From the NCBI RefSeq assembly GCF_017654505.1, contig NC_054534.1, positions 25,804,189 to 25,868,188 of the forward strand: a stretch of 64,000 nt of DNA. The letters are read 5' to 3'. Positions 49,243-62,204 of this stretch are shown here, piece after piece. Origin of the DNA: Polyodon spathula (Eukaryota; Chordata; Actinopteri; Acipenseriformes; Polyodontidae). The translations under genes were made by a program, and so were the position numbers. Position 1 is the stretch's first letter. The number at the start of each line of letters is the position of its first letter. The notes under the pieces were generated by a model. It saw nothing but the letters and a program-made list of their open reading frames with translations. It was not told where the DNA came from and made no database searches.

Positions 49243-49245
<3 letters not shown>
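47440..49245. other. Unique intronic sequence
   Basis: Antiparallel frames at 48638-48910 and 48644-48886 cover the same bases with no recognisable domain. Nothing else seen. Confidence 0.35.

Positions 49246-49332
<87 letters not shown>
49246..49332. repeat. TA microsatellite
   Basis: About 43 uninterrupted TA units. Confidence 0.97.
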
Positions 49333-49334
<2 letters not shown>

Positions 49335-50649
49335 CTATCTACGTGTAAAGTAATACACAAACAGTATACATATAAGTTACCCTATTTTTGTGGAATCAGT
49401 CTCTTCAAATTTACTGATAAAAAGAGAATGGTGCAGTATAAGCCTTTATAAAAAACATTAAAAAAAAACAAAAAAACTGCAGAGCTTCCATCTCAGTGTA
49501 AGAGTCTCCCACTAGTGTATGATCGTGGCAACTGCACTGGTACTGAATACTAAAGTGCTATTATGTGTTCTGGATAAAGTAGCCCTGATTTGTTTAGTTC
49601 TGAATGGAGGGTCTTGCAAGCAGATCGTAAGTTTAGCCCTTAAATGCTTTAAATATACAGTAATAAAAAATATAAGAAAATGATAAATCCATTAATAGAC
49701 CCGACAACCGTCAGTGAACACTGTAAAAGTTAATGATTGAGAAACATTTTTAGTTTTAGCTAAAGTACATTTTATTCATTTCATTCATCACTACTTTTGT
49801 AATAGTTTTCAGATGGATAAAGTATTATGAAAATATATCAACAAGGCAGAAGGCATTAAAGTATTCATGTAACAGGCAGTGTTGTGTGATTCACTGCTGT
49901 TACAGATTCTGTCCTGTCGGTGAGATGAGATGAGGTGAAAAGCTCTATAACCACGAACGCAGGCAGTCCTGGCTCTTTTGCATTGTGTTTACAATGCTCT
50001 TTTTCAGTGTGCGGGGTCATCTGTTCATGCCCTGTTACATCATTTAAAAATATGTGATGAATAGAAATAATGGGCTCAAAGCTAGAACTTATTAGTTTTT
50101 ATGGATAGAATAGTTTGACATTTATTAAACTGCTCTGGACTGTAGACTTCAACAACAGTGTAGTTAACAGCTCATGAGTTAAAGCTTTGTGACTAGGGCT
50201 CAGTCTTTTCTAGTGGCTCACCTTTGACGAAATACCCCACAACCCAACACTATAAGTTGCATCAGTTTTAATTATAATATTTGAATTATAACAACTTGTA
50301 ACACGACTATACCAGGAGCCCTGTTCTTTCTCATAGTTGGACATTAGATTAATATTGGTAAATCCAAATGACGGTTAAGGTCTGTCTGAAAAGGATATGT
50401 CTGTATCTTTTACATGTGCCAAGGATACTGTTTGCAAGGTCACAGCCAGTCTTAACTGGGAAATGCTTTTCAAAACCACAGCTATTGACTGACAGAATAG
50501 TAAAGATTTAGTATAGCTTTTCCAGAGCCGTAGTAAAGGACCCTCACCATGCTGTCAGAGACATACAATAGCCTAAGTAGTGTCTAATGGGATGGAGATT
50601 GGGAGGACTGTATTGCAAAACACATGATTTCCTCTTATTAACCTGTGAA
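49333..50649. other. Unique intronic sequence
   Basis: An A-rich run lies at 49459-49477. No gene or repeat recognised. Confidence 0.35.
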
Positions 50650-50887
50650 TTAAAATACATATGCAAGTTGCATGCCTTTGCCCACAGAGCAGGTCAGCAG
50701 AACTGAAGGCTGTTCTTGCCCTTTTTATACACCTGTGGCTGGAGCCTAATTAATCATCAGTTATTCCATTATGGCCCCAGCCACATTCCCACATGTGTTC
50801 TGGCAGAGAAGAATTTAACCCCTTCCCTGCCAACCCAATATTCCCCACAAACACACATTACACCGGCATTGCTTCCACCCTGTCACA
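50650..50887 (-). mobile_element. Truncated LTR (U3 and TATA region), related to family A
   Basis: On the minus strand it begins TGTGACAGGG at 50887. It then has GGCAGGGAAGGGGTTAAATT, TGGCTGGGGCC, CCAGCCAC and a TATA box (TATAAAAAGGG, complement of 50720-50732). The same words occur in the same order in the U3 of 8917-9335 and 18324-18778. The R and U5 parts are missing. The frame at 50716-50922 overlaps it. Confidence 0.65.
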
Positions 50888-51565
50888 GGGTTATATGGTC
50901 TTTTAATATTAAGTTAGAATAAATGAGTTGTAGTGGCTCACCTGATAAATACTGGGGATTGTTCTCCTCCTTCAGAACCACTGGTAAAGTACTCGCAAGG
51001 TCAGGCAGACCCGTCAGGCTGGGTCTCACCTCCAGAGCTCAGTACATTAGAAACATCTACTGTTTGGGTTCAGCAGGTAAGAGATGGTTGGCTTTACAAT
51101 GAAAGTGACCTTTTGGTTGGTCATGTCAAATTGAGAAACCAAGGGTAAAGTATTAATTGAGTTTTGTTTTGCTGATGCACGTCGTACTGTGTTTTTTTTT
51201 TTTTTGGCCAGTAAAATGATTATAGAAAACATGTATGCTGGAGTAGAAAACAAACATGTACTTTACCATAAGCACTTAGAAAACAAGCCTGACCTGAATA
51301 CCATGAAAGAGTACAGAAGGAAGATATTTTGAGAAGGGTTTGGTATTGTTGAGATAGTCTGCTGTGTTTTCTATTTTAATCACTTGCTTAAAAAAAGCCC
51401 ACTTAGACCAATCAATAGAGCTTCCTCTGGCAGTCTGGTTATATGGCCCTTTTGGAGAAATCCCCTCTTAGGCACTAAAGCTTTGAACACATTTTGACTT
51501 TTAATGGCATCTAGGTAGGAAGAAATTTAGAAATGTATTCATGTCTATCCCAACCTTATTTGCCA
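50888..51565. other. Unique intronic sequence
   Basis: A 71-codon frame at 50933-51148 has no splice context or domain. Nothing else seen. Confidence 0.35.
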
Positions 51566-51592
51566 CCCCCCCCCCCCCCCCCCCCCCCCCCC
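51566..51592. repeat. Poly-C tract
   Basis: 27 uninterrupted C residues. Long poly-C runs are uncommon, and length errors are likely in assembly. Confidence 0.95.
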
Positions 51593-52767
51593 TCATGCTT
51601 CATTATTTTTACTGCACTTTAATACTTTCTTGACACACTTTTACGTTTCTTTAACCCTGTTAATTTTAAGAGGTTGTGTGTCAAACACTCAATGACTTTT
51701 TTAACACCACTTTATTGAGTCCCTTAACAGGTCTATCTGCTGATCTTTAGCCTTTCATAAAAGCAAGATCACATGGGTACCATAAATTAAAATGTCACTA
51801 TTCATAGGTCACATGCCCTTGGTCTGTTGGAGGAAATGTGCATAATAGAATATTTCTAGAGGTCACAGGTCAAAAGAAGCTACCTGCATGAGATCTGATA
51901 TAAATAAAAATGTGTCAGGTGATTACTCTCAGCACTGACGTACATCACATACATCACTTTAATGACATGCTAAGTTAAAAAATGGCATAAAATAGGATCA
52001 CAAGACGTTAACAATAAGATGAATGAGTTTGATAGAATGTATTCAAACAAATACCCCTATTTTCCAAACAGACAAGGCTACAATGGACAGCATATACAGT
52101 ATGGAGAACATCATTATGAGACTCAATGAAAGAGATATGATTGCAAGCATACATGGTTTGATGGTGGGGACTTCACTGCCAGCTGCAGCATGTGTGATGA
52201 AGAGTGGAATTTAAAAAGGCATTATTATAGATATGTGAGGAGAACAGCCTATGTTTTACTGATCCAGTACTATATTGGTACTATGTCTTACTTTTGAAAT
52301 CTCATTACTCAGCTTTAAATCACTTTGAGACCCTAAAAAAGGCTGTGGAAATGATATAGACAAACACACAAGACAAGTAGTAGGTAATGATACAGGCAGG
52401 GTATACAGTAACAACAAGGAGGAGGGTAACTGATACCATTGTAGGCCAGCAAAGAGCAGTCAACATATAGAAGAGGCTTATCAGAAATGAGGAGCCATAA
52501 AGAGGAAAAAGCAAGTAGAGACAGAAAGCAAATAACATATGTAGGAGTATAATGGGGGTGATTTACGATCTGAAGACTCGGTAAAAGCTAGAAAGGTTTA
52601 GAAGTTGACAATAATGATGATATCTACAGATGCCAAAAAAAAGTGCAGGTACTAGTTGTGTGTGACATTTTTATGCAGTTTTATGCAAAATTGTCTATTT
52701 ACAGACAGCTTTATAATTGGTATGAAAAACATAAAAAGCCATACTCACGCAATTAAAATGTGGAATA
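51593..52767. other. Unique intronic sequence
   Basis: Frames at 52023-52214 and 52320-52538 have no domains. Nothing recognised. Confidence 0.35.
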
Positions 52768-53005
52768 GTTGGCTCCCAAGTGGTGCACCCGGTAAAGGTG
52801 CTCAGCATGGAATGCAGGATGCGCGCTACATCTTGGATGTCACTGGTTCAAGTACAGGCTATTCCACTGCTGAATGTGGATGGGTGCTCTCAGGGGGCGG
52901 TGCACAGTTGCCTGAGTGCTGCCTGGGGGTGGGGAGGGCTTAGGTTGGTTAGGGTGTCATTGGTTCACTGTGCACCAGTGACCCCAGTAGTCTGGCCAGG
53001 CACCT
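52768..53005 (+). repeat. tRNA-derived SINE
   Basis: The head GGCTCCCAAGTGGTGCAC (A-box-like, from 52771) is followed about 70 bases later by GGTTCAAGTAC (52845-52855), a B box that departs from consensus at one late position. A CACTGTGCACCAGTGACC-type segment follows near the end. The head matches the minus-strand SINE at 2762. The frames at 52656-53016 lie on it and are not genes. Confidence 0.75.
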
Positions 53006-53101
53006 TTGGTTGTTAGGCACATAATGGAAACTAATTTCATCTCAAAAGTGTTAAGTGATGATATGTGTCATTATCACAGGGAAAGATCAGTCCCTCAATT
53101 T

Positions 53102-53120
53102 TATATATATATATATATAT
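53102..53120. repeat. Short TA microsatellite
   Basis: About nine TA units. Confidence 0.85.
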
Positions 53121-56100
53121 GCAGCTTCCTTTTTTCTGTTTTTAGCCCTGTTTCTCCTCACTTAGTTAGACAAGCAGGAGCTTTGGGTTCATGGAGGTGT
53201 AATAACCTTCTTCACAGTGAGGATGTACATTGTATCATTATATCTTTATAGAGGTTGTGGCCAGCTTTCTTATTTATTATTAACTGTTGTTTAACAAATA
53301 AACAGCAATTACTTGTTATTTATTCCAACGTTCATGGGTCAAACTTTCTCTAAAAATAGATTTTAAATACTAATGCTTTCAGATTTTACGGCCTTTTAGA
53401 AAATGTTGCTTCTTTCAATTAAACACCCTATTTATTTATTTTAAATAAACACTACTGTGCATGTAGTTAAATTATAGTCCACTGTTAAGGTTTGTATGTT
53501 ACTTACAATGTACGTATAAACTGTGTTCAATGCGTGTGGTACAGATACAGTACCAATGATAATATATCCATAACTTTAAAAGACATGGTTTCAAAACAAA
53601 TATAAGTCAAACCAAGTACAGTACTATGATAAAAGTAGTAGAAGTAGTGTGTCTACTAAACTCAGTTCCTAGTTTTACATCAATGATGACAATATACAGT
53701 TCAATGCCAGTGTACAGTAGAAGGCAGGATAATGAGGCATAAACTCTGATATTAAGAATTCATGATAGGATACATGTTTTTTTGGTTCCTTTGAAATTTG
53801 TCTGAACAAGTACATTGTTTACGCGGCATATTAAACTGAAGTCCAGTTTTCAGGGTCTAACCTGTCTTAAAATCAAGTGAAATACACATTCAGGTTCCAC
53901 TGTAACATGTGATTCAAACTGTCAGCGCTCCAGGAATCTTCCCAAACCACATCTTTACTGACTTTGATTCCTGATGTACCAACACACATTTTACATGTGA
54001 CAACCCAAGGATATTCACTGAATCATTTTTAAAAGAAGAAATGCATTCAATAAATCATTTGATAGATACTTATGGAAATAGATCAATACTTTTTACACTA
54101 CCTGTTATGGTAGTAGCAGCAATTAGTCTTTGTAGAGCGGTTCATTATTTCTCTCATCTTACGAGCCAAGAAGAAAACTCCTCTGTCAATACAAATGCCG
54201 CTTTTAAGAAATTCGTTTCTCTGAGATACTGGGAGGATTGTTTCTTTTTTCTTTTACTGTTGGGGTGCTGTGTATATACACATCATAACAATAGGGATCT
54301 CTCATAAATCATTTGAAATTCTAATCTATCATCTGATGAGTGTCACATGAATAGCATTTCTGAATATATTTTAGTTTGCTGATGCTGTTGACAGCATACA
54401 CACAGTAACGCAGTTTAAATGCAATTTATTTTAACAGTAGGACTTTAGGCACCAGTAGACTAGCTGTAAGCGAAAAAGATGCAAACACATAGCTCTGCAA
54501 AACCCATCAGCCGTAAGCAGACAACATGTGATCTACCAGGTATTTTATTACTTTACCATGTGTGGAAACAAGTGCGTGTGGCTCTCCTTAGGTAGTGGCT
54601 ATAGCTGGGAGTTGGGGGTGGGGTGGAAGACTGAGATTGGAAAACTGTCCAGATCTGCTTTAGAGTTATAATAAAGAGGTTTGGGAATGTTTGATATTGT
54701 GTGTTTGCATGGAGGACGTTGATACCTGACCTGAAAGTGACAAGGAAACTGAACAATGGGACTTAGATGTCTGAAAACACAGAAAGACAAGGCTCTAAAT
54801 CCAGCAGGTAACAATACATTTTACAAGTTCTTTCAGAGTACTGCACAACTGGGCTGTGTTGCTTTTAGATGTTAAAGTGAGACCTATTTTCTCTTGCTGA
54901 GTTCATTGGTCTTCTGAAAGAAATAGAGACCACTTGTCAAGATAAGCACATTTTTACCATTATCTAATGGCAGAGCCTTTGTAATCATCCAATTGTTGGC
55001 CAATTCATAGGATTAAAAAAATAAAAATAAATAAAATAAACTGTAAGTAAAATTGCTTTATAATCCAGTACAATGACATGCACAGTTACTGTCAAAGGGT
55101 TTGCATCACCTAGAATTTTAGGATTGAGACATAATTTAAAAAATAAAAACTATATGAACATAATTTAGATCTTTTATTTAACATCATGTTATCGAAGAAA
55201 CTACAAAATGAAATTGCAAAATTCTACCCGAAGCCATAATAGTAGTACAGTATTTCTTGTTAAATTTCGAAATAAGACATTTTTCATTTTTTGACTAGGA
55301 AACTGCAAATAAAAAAAAAAATTAAAAATTGCCTTTAGCCTTTAACAGATCAATCTTTCGATTGGCCAGATTACCGCTCTGTATCGTGTCTTTCCTATTT
55401 TTCAGTTTCACAATTAATCACAGCTCCCGGCCTTGTTACACTATAAATACCTATTGTTAATCAGTCCTCTGTTTGGAATGCAGCTGCACACCAATTGCTA
55501 TTGATGCTGCTGCCCTTGCTCTTTGCAAATCAAACCATAATCAAGTCATAAGTCCCACTAAAAATAAACCGCTATCGGAGCATCGGAGTGTGTATAAATG
55601 AAGTGAGTTCATGGTGTGGTGACGACAGTGCACAATTCATATTTTCAGATGCTCGCTGTCATTTTTAGATTAGGTTGGTACGGTTTATTATAGACATAGT
55701 TTGATTGAATTGCAGTTGAACAGGGAAATAACATGAATGCTGTATTTTTTTTATTATTGAGTCACGCAGTCCTAGGTGAATAGCTGTTGATTTACTAGCT
55801 GGATGTTTTCAGCTGCTGGTAGTTGCCAATGTCCACATCTACAGTGTCATACACAATAAACTAGACTGGAGCATTGTGTTATTAAAATGCTATGGTAACA
55901 TGGTATACATAGTAAGCTTTCGAAGTTGATAAATATCAAAGAAAGAAAAGGAAACCGATCCAAATTGCTTTAAGCTTGTCGTTCATTGGAAAGTGTGCTA
56001 ATGCCTCTGATTCCCTGCATTGCATTATTGTTTTTCTCAGTGCTTCAGCTAACCAGGTGTGCTGAAATGTGTTACAGTGCTGTCAGCCGCACAGTATTAT

Positions 56101-56226
56101 GTTACATGACATTAGCCTAAGGTCATAATGACACACCTGTTTGCATAACCTGTGTATTTAAAGTCTACAGGTCATCTATTTCACATTACAATCAGATTGT
56201 ATTTTATTAAACTACACTATAATGGT

Positions 56227-56229
<3 letters not shown>
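53121..56229. other. Unique intronic sequence
   Basis: Frames at 54041-54307 and 54553-54814 have no domains. The stretch 55330-55620 is free of simple repeats and could include a conserved non-coding element, which only alignment could show. Confidence 0.3.

Positions 56230-56300
<71 letters not shown>
56230..56300. repeat. TA microsatellite
   Basis: About 35 TA units passing into ACATACACACAC. The frames at 56152-56467 come from it. Confidence 0.97.
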
Positions 56301-56303
<3 letters not shown>

Positions 56304-56666
56304 CACACACTTTTGCGCTGTAACTGTAAGAATTTTACAATCGTTAAGCTTGTTTTTAGTGCTTCCGCCAAAAAGCCCTGATTTCTGTGATCTGTGACGT
56401 TACCAGGGGAAAACACGAACCAAACACGCATGCATATGCCTATGACATAAACACAACTATCATACATACAGGCCTATTTTGCGATGGTTAAACAGTGTCA
56501 AAAACACATTTCACCTCAAATATGCGCAAGGGAATGCATTGCATGAAAATAAAAGTACTGTATTCCATGAAAGTAAAATCAATGAGTTTGTCAGTGCACA
56601 GTGAATGATCACTTCATACAACACGGAACACGAAGACTAAAGCTTTTGTTTGTTGGTTTCTGACAG

Positions 56667-57423
56667 TGTGGCAAAGTGGTGAGTGGATACAGATGAGTGC
56701 AGTGCAGAGCTGGTATAAATCACACAGACAATCATGTTCAGGGTGCAAGGGTGTTTATTGAAAATGATTTAACAGTGTCCAAAGCCTTATGGCAAACAAT
56801 GAGAAATTATAAATGATGGAAGTGATACAGTGGCATGTATCACTTCATTTTGTAAATCCCTCAGGTTTGACCTGAAACCAAAAGTCCAGTCTTTCTTTCA
56901 CCCACACACAACACAGACAGTGAATTTAAGTGCTCGTGGTGGAAAGACAGCTCTCTGTGAAAAGTGAAGTGCTGGTGTTTGGGTTTGATGCTGGCCTGCG
57001 GCTGCAGATCCGGATCATGTTAGTACTCTTGATAAGATGACACAAACAGACTAACAAGACTTCAAAACAGACTAACAAAAACACTCATGTTTCTTACAGA
57101 TACAGGGTCACCTTTTTGGTTGAATGCTAACCATTTACAAAGGAGCAGATTACTTTGCTACACCCCTATTTTATACTTTCACTCATGACCCCTTGGTTAA
57201 CGAGCGCATCCACTTCTCCAGTCCCGGATGCCACAACGTTTCCCGTCCCGGTCTTTTAGTTCGGGTACCGTAGCTCCGCCCCTTTTCTAGCCGGCCGACT
57301 TCCAGCTACCCACGGGAATAAAGTGTCATGCCTTTTAGTCCAGGGTACTCTGTTCCCTTTATCTAGCGACCTCTCAGGTTGGGAGAGAGATCTAACGCCA
57401 AGCTCCATTCGATCTCTGTCACA
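56667..57423 (-). mobile_element. Solo LTR, family B
   Basis: The 757-bp unit begins TGTGGCAAAGTGG and ends GATCTCTGTCACA. It is the inverted counterpart of 3930-4707 along its whole length. An inverted polyadenylation signal is at 56754-56759 (TTTATT) and an inverted TATA box at 57170-57176. The flanks are GACAG (56662-56666) and GGCAG (57424-57428), 4 of 5 identical, consistent with an aged 5-bp target duplication. No internal region adjoins. The frame at 57256-57501 (-) overlaps it. Confidence 0.85.
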
Positions 57424-57428
57424 GGCAG

Positions 57429-58500
57429 GTACAAATTTTATTTCACAAAAACAATCATCAAGTGACCATTGATTCATTTTCCCCTGACAATAGCGGAACA
57501 ATTTAGAAACCGCAATATTATTATTATTTTTTTACCAGCCTTAATTAAACAATTTTGTACCATTTACTTTTATATCAAAAACATATTTTTAAATAGCTGC
57601 ATTTGTAAGACTTTTCATACAGATATAAAAATGATTGCCACAGATTTTTTTTTTTTCATAACCTGTGCACTAGTGCTCAATACTATATCCACTGTGCATA
57701 ATCAGTTCTCTGCAAGTGTTGCATTTGTTTTTTCAGATGTCAGGTATTGTTATCATAATTAGTATTATACAATATACCGTTATCAAATAAACTCTTTGGC
57801 CCAAAACTACCCAAAGAAAGTAAACATGAGCACAGCTTTCATATTGCTGACTTAACAAAAACAATAACATCAGAGTACTGTAAACCAGTACAAACACATT
57901 GCGTGCTCAAGAGTTCTGATGCAGAAATCAAAAGAAGGAATCCACTCATCCAGCTTTTGATTTTCAATGTTATCTTTAATGTTCATATGCACACTAATGG
58001 GTAATGGCATCTGTCAAGAAATAATAATAATAATTACGTGCAGTTCACAAGGAGGGTAGGCCTATTTAATTTCACTAAATCAGGGAAAGCATAAATGTTT
58101 ATTTCATGAAGTTGAAGAGCTCTACGTGACCATGCAAGTCATCTCTGCCCTTAATATAAACAGTGCTTTATTATTGAAGTGGATTGGAAAAGGTAAACAG
58201 TATTTGCAAGATATAAATGGTACAACAAACCAAATATAGAAAAACACTTTTTTTCTATTGCCATAAATGAACTGCTATCCGGGGTTAACTGTTTACAAGA
58301 ACAACGTTCAGAATTGCGGACCTGCAGACAAGGGGGCATGTCCCACTGTCCTTATTGTTATGCAGACTACTCTAAACGTTGGAGAAATTGGTAATGATTG
58401 TCTGAAGCCATGTATATCGCGCCTATGTTCCTGTTATATGATCCCCTGGTAACTTCACGTCAACTTCGTGCATCATCGGTGCGTTGTCAGTATTGTCAGT
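57429..58500. other. Unique intronic sequence
   Basis: Poly-T lies at 57644-57656. Frames at 57469-57762 and 58151-58452 have no domains. A tandem TCAGTATTG (58488-58505) lies just before the inverted-repeat structure. Confidence 0.35.
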
Positions 58501-58727
58501 ATTGAACGGTGGCTCGCGGCCAAGTTACTCACCCACAAAGCTTCTTTCAGTGAGTGAGTGAGTGGTATAGCAGGAGCATATCTGAGTGAGTGAGTGAGGG
58601 CTGTCTCCAGACAGTGGCACTGTGCTGTGTAAATCACTGGCTAAGACAAATACGTCCCGGAGGAGCTGGAAATCTGATAATTGAACGGTGGCTTGCGGCC
58701 AAGTTACTCACCCGCGAAGCTTCTTTC
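58501..58727. repeat. Tandem 48-bp block at the edge of the left inverted arm
   Basis: ATTGAACGGTGGCTCGCGGC and the bases after it (58501-58548) recur at 58680-58727 with three differences, a period of 179 bp. The sequence between them contains (GAGT)n-like runs. The right arm has only the inner copy. Confidence 0.9.
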
Positions 58728-59098
58728 TATCCATAAATGCAATCAGCACACAACGTCTACGACATGACAATCTGTTTCATTGTGGTGAATCGGTCTGATT
58801 GTGATTAAAGATTTTTAATGGTGTCCACTTTCACTGAGTAATCTTATCAAGGCTATTAGGTTACCCTAAGTTATTGTCATTAATTGCCAGTAGGGGAAAA
58901 ATTGAAGTGATATAATATGTGCTCTGCATTAGTCTCCCTCTACACAAACACTGGTGCCAAATTATACTGAATGACTTAATATGTTGGCCAGCTGCACCTG
59001 GAAAGTCTTAATTTAAAAAACAGATTCAGTTTATTTTGCTTTTCATGAGAAATTGTCAACATTTTCATTTAGCCCGTGCACTGCACTGAATTGAATTA
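58549..59098 (+). repeat. Left arm of a large inverted repeat
   Basis: About 550 bp that is the reverse complement of 63223-63771 at well over 90% identity by eye. It includes the 48-bp block, AAATGCAATCAGCACACAAC, and the run ending GTGCACTGCACTGAATTG. The match ends sharply at 59098. No ORF, no recognised transposon terminus and no target duplication were found. Confidence 0.92.
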
Positions 59099-62000
59099 AC
59101 GCGGTTCCATGAAGTTGTAAATGTCGTTCCAATTAAATGGTTCATTCAGCTTTTGTTTGGGATTAACTGCTGTTCGAAGCTAAATCTTTCCAGCGGATAC
59201 GTTGTAATTCAGACCAAAAGCAAGTCTGGAACACGTTAATCGACATGGGCAGCAGCCATGCATCACTAGGATGTCAGCTGAGACTGAATGTATTCATTGC
59301 TGACAGCTTTCCTTCTTGCAGGCATGTTTTGTTGATGAGGGACATATTACTAGTGATTACGATACTCATGGCTGCTATGTTGTTGTAATCAGTGTGTTTT
59401 TAAGATTCTCTCACAGCAGCCTCAAGACTCTTAGTTAGATCCTACAGCGCCGCCTTCATTAACATTTGCAAGGTTGTATTTGCTTGTAACTAGTCGGCTG
59501 GAATCACATCACTTTGAGAGCAGTACATTGAAACATTGTTGCCTCATGAACTTCAGTCCTCTCTCAGAAAGACTTGGTTAATATCCAGGAAAGAGGAAAA
59601 AGGCTACACGTTCCTTTAGTCCCTCCTTCATGCCCCCAGGAGGGCTGTCACACATTACAAAGAGCAAGGACAACAAATGAAACACACAGCTAGAAATAAA
59701 CACATTCTATATTTAATTTGAGACCTTTTAGAATAAGTACACGGTACATCCCTTACACAATGCATGACACAGTCACCCTGTCGCACTCACGGTGTGTCTG
59801 TGAAATATAGTACACATTTTTTCCTTGACAGTTTAAGTAGTCCCATTGATACCATCATATAATCTGTATGTTTCGGTGTGTGTGTGTGTTTTAATATAAA
59901 TGTCCAGCATATGACCTGTACTAGTATAGAATCTAAATCTGGCCCACTCTTTGATTCTTTGATTTATAAGCAATCTGTTTAATTTGTAAGGTTACAAAGG
60001 TATTTAACATATTACTGTGAGAATTTAATTTTGTGCCAGCTAGCCTGTCATGTAAAAATGCCAGTAACTCACACCACGTCTGTTAAGCTATTCCCAGCGG
60101 TCTCATTGCGTGATAATTACTACAAGAGATGCTGGATAGTGGCCTAAATAAAGTTGCGAACATCCCCAGTGGATGTTGAGCTCTGGAAAGAGGATTTACT
60201 GTATATTACCAGTGGAATTTCAACCAGGATGTTATAGAAATGGAAGAACTAGATAAGAACTTATAAAATTTATTGGTAAAGTATTTTCAATATGCTTAAT
60301 AGAGATATGCAGAAAGACTTTTTCTTTTTTTAAAGTGGAATACGGTATTCATCCGCCAGTTATGGGTGATGGGGGAAAAAAAGCACATTTTGAATCAAAT
60401 TTTGTATCCAAAAAAAACAGTCTGGTTTTAAAAATGATAAAAAGAGTAGCAAACATGTGAACAAGGATAATATTTTAGTTTCCAGCGGAAACACAAACAA
60501 TTCAAAATTATATATATTTTTATTTCTCATCACATCATGCTATATTTTTGTGTTATTTGTTCTGCCTGCACAAAACTACTTGCCACAGTAGCCTACTGAC
60601 AGTTAGTTCTGTAATATTGATATCTATCAAAAAGGAAATGTATGGCTAGCACTGAAGTTGACATTAAAAGAGAAATTCTGTACTACACTAATCATAGTGA
60701 TTCTGAATAATATGGTGGGAAACCTTGTTTCTGTGTTAAAATGCACCATGAGGAGTTATTTTCTGCGAAACCTGCTGCATACTGTATAATGCATAGCCCC
60801 CAACACTGAGTGTGACATTTCCAGCCTCTGTAATTTTGGAATCTCCATGATGGCAACTCTATGAGGCAAACTGTAACTAGATACTTGAAAATGAATCTGG
60901 CTACATGTATAATGTCATTTTTTCAAATATGTAGGATCACTGGGTTGGATTGTCTGCCTCTATGCAATATCTATAAAGTGTAAAAACAGATGTGGCTCAG
61001 TGAGCAATAACGTTGTCGGCTAGTGTTTCCAAGAACTGTCTATTTCAATTCTTTGGAACCTCGTAGGGTAAAGAAATATCCTGCATGTTACTCAAAGTCC
61101 TGAGTCCACGTTTTTCGCGGTCCAGTAAACCCCTGCTCTAAAGAGACATGACAAAAATATTTAGTCTGTTGGGTATTTGGTTAGTTTTCTGTATAATACA
61201 CAAGCAGTATGCAGTTTTTTAAATATATACTGTGATTGGTAATAATAACAATAAAGTGCAAACTGTCAGAACCCCTCTTAGTATCAACATAACACTGTGC
61301 CCTCTGCTGTTTGTGTTCCTAGAATGTAAAGGTTGCTAAAACAGTGTGTCAATAAATGTGAACTAAGGTGGTGGCTTCAGTGGTAGCTGTTGTTTTTTTG
61401 TTTTTAATAGCTGCAGCTATTGGAGTTGCTTTTGATCTGTTCTTGCTCAATTGAATTCCATCACATTTTCCAGAAATGAAAAATCACGTTATTGTCATGA
61501 AAGGGTCTGGATTGGCAGTGTTGTAAAGCAATGTCTTTATTGATCTGCAGGCCGCTAACCTCTCAGGGTTGAGACCACAAAGGCATCCAGAGGTGGAAGT
61601 GACCTGTCACGGGAGCTTCTGATTCCTTATTCGTGTCGTTGCATCTTTTGTGCTCTGCAGCGGGTTTGAAATGACAGATATTACCCTCTGTTAGAAACCC
61701 TCTCTTTCTGTCACTCAGTGGTTTCTTTGTTAGCTCGGGCACTTTGCATGGAGTTTGATTAGCTGTTAAGAGCCCTCATCTGAATCACTCATTGATTCAA
61801 AAGGTTGCCATTGGCTCGGCCACTTCCCTTTCTCTTGAGCAGTTCAAAGGTAACCACTGACAACTCAGCTCATTACTTTTTCCTAAACGCACAGATGAAT
61901 TATTTGAAAAATATTAGAGATTTCAACTGAGGAAATTTATTTTTAAATACGCTATAAGAGACTGTTAATGTATGCTGTGATATCGAAGTGTTTGTAATGA

Positions 62001-62204
62001 GCGTAGCTCTATATTTATCAGAGCTGTTTAAGGGTTTGAATGTAATCCTCTTCATTCAGATTGTCAGCAAATTGAATGTGGGAGCTCAGAGAGCATTGCA
62101 AGTAAAATCCCCTAGTCTGCAATGTATGAAAATATATTTGGGCACTTGATGTGACACTAGACATTATATATGCTGTGTAGGACTTGTATGCAACTATTAA
62201 GCAG

